Shown: positions 60,935-64,000 of the stretch, one piece after another
Layout of the letters: every line of letters begins with the position of its first letter
Position numbering within the stretch: position 1 is the first letter of the stretch
NCBI GenBank assembly: GCA_017847835.1
Contig: JAGASH010000006.1
Coordinates: 1-64,000 of the forward strand
Length of the DNA stretch: 64,000 nt
DNA from: Oscillospiraceae bacterium
GTDB taxonomy: Bacteria; Bacillota; Clostridia; Oscillospirales; Ruminococcaceae
Reading direction: 5' to 3'
Notes under the pieces: generated by a model
Database searches by the model: none
Told to the model about the DNA's origin: nothing
What the model saw: the letters and a program-made list of their open reading frames with translations, nothing else
Translations under genes and position numbers: made by a program

Positions 60935-61588
60935 ATGGGGAACAGTATTTACAGTCTTGTGCTGTCGGACGATGTTGTGGACGCGGTGGACGCGCTCGCG
61001 CACGGAAACGGGCTGTCGCGCTCGGCGATGATAAACAGGATTTTAGCGGAGCGAGTGGCTCTCACAACTCCCGAAATGCGCTTGCAGGAAATTCTGGAAG
61101 CGGTTCGCGGAGCAATGGGAGAATGCTTTGTGCTGACGGAAATGCCCGGCTCGGGAGCAATCAGCGCGCGCTCGTCGCTTAAATACCGCTACAAGCCGAC
61201 CGCGAGATATTCCGTTGAAATCTACTCGGGAAACGGCAAGAAAGCAGGCGAAATCCGCGTGTCGTTCCGAACGCAGAACGCGGAGCTAATCGAAGCTCTG
61301 GACGGGTTTTTCGGGTGCTGGATTGAGCTGGAAAAGAAGTATATTTCGCGCGCGCTGTCCGATGATATAGTGTTCACGATAAACGCGGGAAAGTTCACGA
61401 GAACGCTCAATATGCCGCGTGAGAACATCTCGGACGACGCTCTCGGAGAAGCTGTCGCGGATTATATGGCAATGCTTGACGGGACGATGAAGGAGTATTT
61501 CGGGGCGCTGCCCGATGAACGTGAAGCACGGACGGCTGCCGAGAATTTCTACAAAACAGCTTTGGCAAAACAGAAATTTATTATATAA
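60935..61588 (+). CDS. Ribbon-helix-helix protein of unknown function
   Basis: 217 residues. The first 50 ([32 protein letters not shown]) fit a CopG/ParD-type ribbon-helix-helix DNA-binding domain. The rest is an unfamiliar strand-rich domain ([38 protein letters not shown]) followed by a helical C-terminus. It starts at ATG 60935 with GAGGTG upstream. It ends 16 bases before clpB and shares its promoter, so it could be the regulator of the operon. No toxin-like partner is present. Confidence 0.72.
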   Translation: MGNSIYSLVLSDDVVDAVDALAHGNGLSRSAMINRILAERVALTTPEMRLQEILEAVRGAMGECFVLTEMPGSGAISARSSLKYRYKPTARYSVEIYSGNGKKAGEIRVSFRTQNAELIEALDGFFGCWIELEKKYISRALSDDIVFTINAGKFTRTLNMPRENISDDALGEAVADYMAMLDGTMKEYFGALPDEREARTAAENFYKTALAKQKFII

Positions 61589-61604
61589 GAAAGGGGTCTG
61601 TTTT

Positions 61605-64000
61605 ATGAATGCAAACAAATTAACACAAAAATCAATGGAAGCCGTTCAGGCTGCGCAGGACATCTCCATAAGCTACCAAAACAACTGCGTTGAGCAAATG
61701 CACTTGCTTTATGCGCTGATGAACGACGAGGGCGGGCTTGTACCGCAGCTTTTCTCGAAAACGGGTATTGACGCAAACGGCTTGAAGCAGGCTGCTCTCA
61801 AATTTATCGAGGGTATGCCGCGCGTTTCCGGAAGCGGCAGAGAAGTCGGGAAAATCTATATTTCCTCCGACCTTGATAAGGTTTTCACCGAGGCTGAAAG
61901 CCAAGCCGAGCGTATGAAAGACGAATATGTTTCGGTTGAGCACCTGCTTATGGCGCTGCTTGAAAAGGCAGACAGCGGTGTTGCGGGACTTATAAAGAGC
62001 TTCGGAATCGACAAGAAGAAAATCCTCGCGGCTTTGCAGGAAGTTCGCGGAAATCAGCGCGTAACCTCGCAAAATCCCGAGGAAACCTATGATGTGCTCA
62101 AAAAATACGGCACGGATTTGGTTGAACTCGCGCGGCAGAACAAGCTCGACCCTGTTATCGGCCGCGACAGCGAAATCCGCAGCGTTATCCGTATTCTTTC
62201 GCGTAAAACCAAGAACAATCCCTGCTTAATCGGTGAGCCGGGCGTTGGTAAAACCGCGATTGCCGAGGGACTTGCTTTGCGTATCGTTCGCGGAGATGTT
62301 CCCGCAAATCTGAAAAACCGCAAGCTGTTCTCGCTGGATATGGGTGCGCTGATTGCGGGCGCGAAGTATCAGGGTGAGTTTGAGGAACGTCTGAAAGCCG
62401 TGCTGAACGAAGTGAAGAAGAGCGAGGGACAGATTATTATGTTCATCGATGAGCTTCACCTTATCGTCGGCGCAGGCAAAAACGGCGGCGCAATGGACGC
62501 GGGAAATCTGCTCAAACCTATGCTGGCACGCGGTGAGCTGCACTGTATCGGCGCGACAACACTTGACGAATACTCGAAATATATCGAGAAAGACCCCGCG
62601 CTCGAACGTCGTTTTCAGACGGTTCTCGTGGACGAGCCGAACGTTGAGGACACGATTTCCATTCTTCGTGGACTTAAAGAAAGATATGAAGTTTTCCACG
62701 GAGTAAAAATTCAGGACAACGCGATAATCGCTGCGGCAACCCTGTCTAACCGCTATATCACCGACAGATTTTTGCCCGATAAGGCGATTGATTTGGTCGA
62801 TGAAGCCTGCGCGATGATACGCACCGAAATGGACAGTATGCCCGCAGAGCTGGACGAGATTTCCCGCGATATTATGCAGCACGAAATCGAAGAAGCCGCT
62901 CTTAAAAAGGAAACCGACAAGCTCTCCGAGGAACACCTTGCCGAAATCCGCAAAGAACTCGCCGAAAAGCGCGAGAAGTTTGCCGCGATGAAGGCAAAGT
63001 GGGAAAACGAGAAAAACGCTATTTCCAAGGTTCAGGATTTGCGCAAGGAAATCGAGCAGACAAATGCCGATATCGAAAAGGCAAAGCGCGAATATAATAT
63101 GAATAAGGCGGCAGAGCTGATGTACGGAAAGCTGCCGAAATTACAGGAAGAACTCAAAAACGAGGAAGAAATTGCCGAAAAAGCAAAGGCAAACTCGCTG
63201 CTTCGAGATAAAGTCACCGAGGAGGAAATCGCAAGGATTGTAGGGCGCTGGACGGGTATTCCCGTGAGCAAGCTGGTCGAGGGTGAGCGCGAGAAAATCC
63301 TTCACCTCGCAGATACGCTTCACAAGAGGGTTAAAGGTCAGGACGAGGCTGTTCAGCGCGTTACCGAGAGCATTATGCGTTCAAGAGCGGGCATAAACGA
63401 CCCGAGAAAACCGCTCGGCTCGTTCCTGTTCTTAGGTCCGACGGGCGTTGGTAAAACCGAGCTTGCAAAGGCTCTCGCAGAGGCTCTTTTCGATGACGAA
63501 CACAATATTGTCCGCCTCGATATGAGCGAATATATGGAGAAACACACCGTGTCGCGTTTGATTGGCGCGCCTCCCGGATATGTCGGATATGAGGAGGGCG
63601 GTCAGCTCACGGACGCGGTTCGCAGAAAGCCGTACTCCGTGGTGCTGTTCGACGAGGTTGAAAAAGCGCACCCCGATGTGTTCAATGTGCTGCTGCAAAT
63701 TCTCGATGACGGTCGAGTAACCGACAGTCAGGGCAGGACGGTTGACTTCAAGAACACGATTATAATTCTCACGTCAAACCTCGGTTCGCAGTATATTCTG
63801 GACGGTATCGGCGAGAACGGCGAGATTACCGAAGAAGCGAGAAAGAATGTTGATAAGCTGCTGAAGGGGTCGTTCAGACCGGAGTTCCTCAACCGACTTG
63901 ATGAGATTGTGTTCTACAAGCCGCTGACGAAGGAGAATATTTTCGGGATTATCGAGCTTCAGGCTGCGGATTTGGCGAAGCGGTTGAAGGAGAAGCAGCT
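61605..64000 (+). CDS. clpB: ClpB disaggregase (3' end outside the window)
   Basis: 798 residues visible without a stop; ClpB is about 860. N-terminal Clp domain ([19 protein letters not shown]), first AAA+ domain with [13 protein letters not shown] and Walker [17 protein letters not shown], a long coiled-coil middle domain at about 405-530 (Glu/Lys-rich; [20 protein letters not shown]), then a second AAA+ with [16 protein letters not shown] and [16 protein letters not shown]. The long middle domain separates ClpB from ClpC. It rescues aggregated proteins with DnaK. AAGGGG precedes the ATG; transcribed with the RHH gene. Confidence 0.96.
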   Translation, partial: MNANKLTQKSMEAVQAAQDISISYQNNCVEQMHLLYALMNDEGGLVPQLFSKTGIDANGLKQAALKFIEGMPRVSGSGREVGKIYISSDLDKVFTEAESQAERMKDEYVSVEHLLMALLEKADSGVAGLIKSFGIDKKKILAALQEVRGNQRVTSQNPEETYDVLKKYGTDLVELARQNKLDPVIGRDSEIRSVIRILSRKTKNNPCLIGEPGVGKTAIAEGLALRIVRGDVPANLKNRKLFSLDMGALIAGAKYQGEFEERLKAVLNEVKKSEGQIIMFIDELHLIVGAGKNGGAMDAGNLLKPMLARGELHCIGATTLDEYSKYIEKDPALERRFQTVLVDEPNVEDTISILRGLKERYEVFHGVKIQDNAIIAAATLSNRYITDRFLPDKAIDLVDEACAMIRTEMDSMPAELDEISRDIMQHEIEEAALKKETDKLSEEHLAEIRKELAEKREKFAAMKAKWENEKNAISKVQDLRKEIEQTNADIEKAKREYNMNKAAELMYGKLPKLQEELKNEEEIAEKAKANSLLRDKVTEEEIARIVGRWTGIPVSKLVEGEREKILHLADTLHKRVKGQDEAVQRVTESIMRSRAGINDPRKPLGSFLFLGPTGVGKTELAKALAEALFDDEHNIVRLDMSEYMEKHTVSRLIGAPPGYVGYEEGGQLTDAVRRKPYSVVLFDEVEKAHPDVFNVLLQILDDGRVTDSQGRTVDFKNTIIILTSNLGSQYILDGIGENGEITEEARKNVDKLLKGSFRPEFLNRLDEIVFYKPLTKENIFGIIELQAADLAKRLKEKQ

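Noticed and set aside
1..64000. tRNA, rRNA or insertion-sequence genes
   Set aside because: No cloverleaf with a GTTCGANTC arm, no rRNA segment and no transposase-like protein was recognised on either strand.

Overview
The window looks like chromosomal DNA of an anaerobic, endospore-forming member of the Clostridia, most likely of the Ruminococcus/Oscillospiraceae kind. The evidence is spoIIE and spoVAC-D-E, a split GlgC/GlgD glycogen system, strong AGGAGG ribosome sites, TTGACA-N17-TATAAT promoters and tight operons. This placement rests on gene content only; no rRNA or tRNA gene was seen.

Region 1 (1-753): the right end of what looks like an integrated element. It holds an XRE-type repressor with a self-operator, then terminators and two 11-bp-spaced TGCTATCA repeats of the kind bound by tyrosine integrases, abutting the 3' end of guaA. 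Region 2 (754-10.9 kb, mostly minus): guaA, an acidic unknown protein, pncB and pncA (NAD salvage), glmU, a plus-strand tandem PH-domain membrane protein squeezed between oppositely oriented genes, a PLP decarboxylase and a PrsA-like foldase lipoprotein. Region 3 (11-24 kb): a BMP-type lipoprotein, rsmA/dCMP deaminase/TPR operon, spoIIE, the glgB-glgC-glgD operon, a HAD phosphatase and a two-gene ABC transporter.

Region 4 (24-30 kb, minus): metG, two unknown genes, a TatD-GNAT fusion, a CBS-domain protein and nth. Region 5 (30-37 kb, plus): a CdaR-like regulator, ftsE-ftsX, a CtpA-type protease, greA, lysS and a membrane protein. Region 6 (37-47 kb, minus): one long operon running NUDIX, SecA2-like, mnmE, two TrkA/RCK proteins, an FtsA-like ATPase and a GH26-fold lipoprotein that has lost both catalytic glutamates. 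Region 7 (47-55 kb): gph, a half-size VOC protein, spoVAC-D-E, a Cache-HAMP-PAS-GGDEF cyclase, a protein with nine tandem FliM-like motifs, a small alarmone synthetase and a cytidylate-kinase-like protein. Region 8 (55-64 kb): a Na/Pi symporter, csoR-copA with a fused CopZ domain that keeps its own start site, a ribbon-helix-helix protein and clpB, which is cut off by the window end.

The most unusual items are two copies of a structured repeat (24020-24122 and 46915-47077) that share an internal-loop signature while their stems differ by compensatory changes, the FliM-motif repeat protein, the CopA-CopZ fusion with an internal Shine-Dalgarno site, the TatD-GNAT fusion, and the interleaved ribosome sites of glmU and its divergent neighbour. 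I did not find a multi-gene defence or other obviously new enzymatic system.
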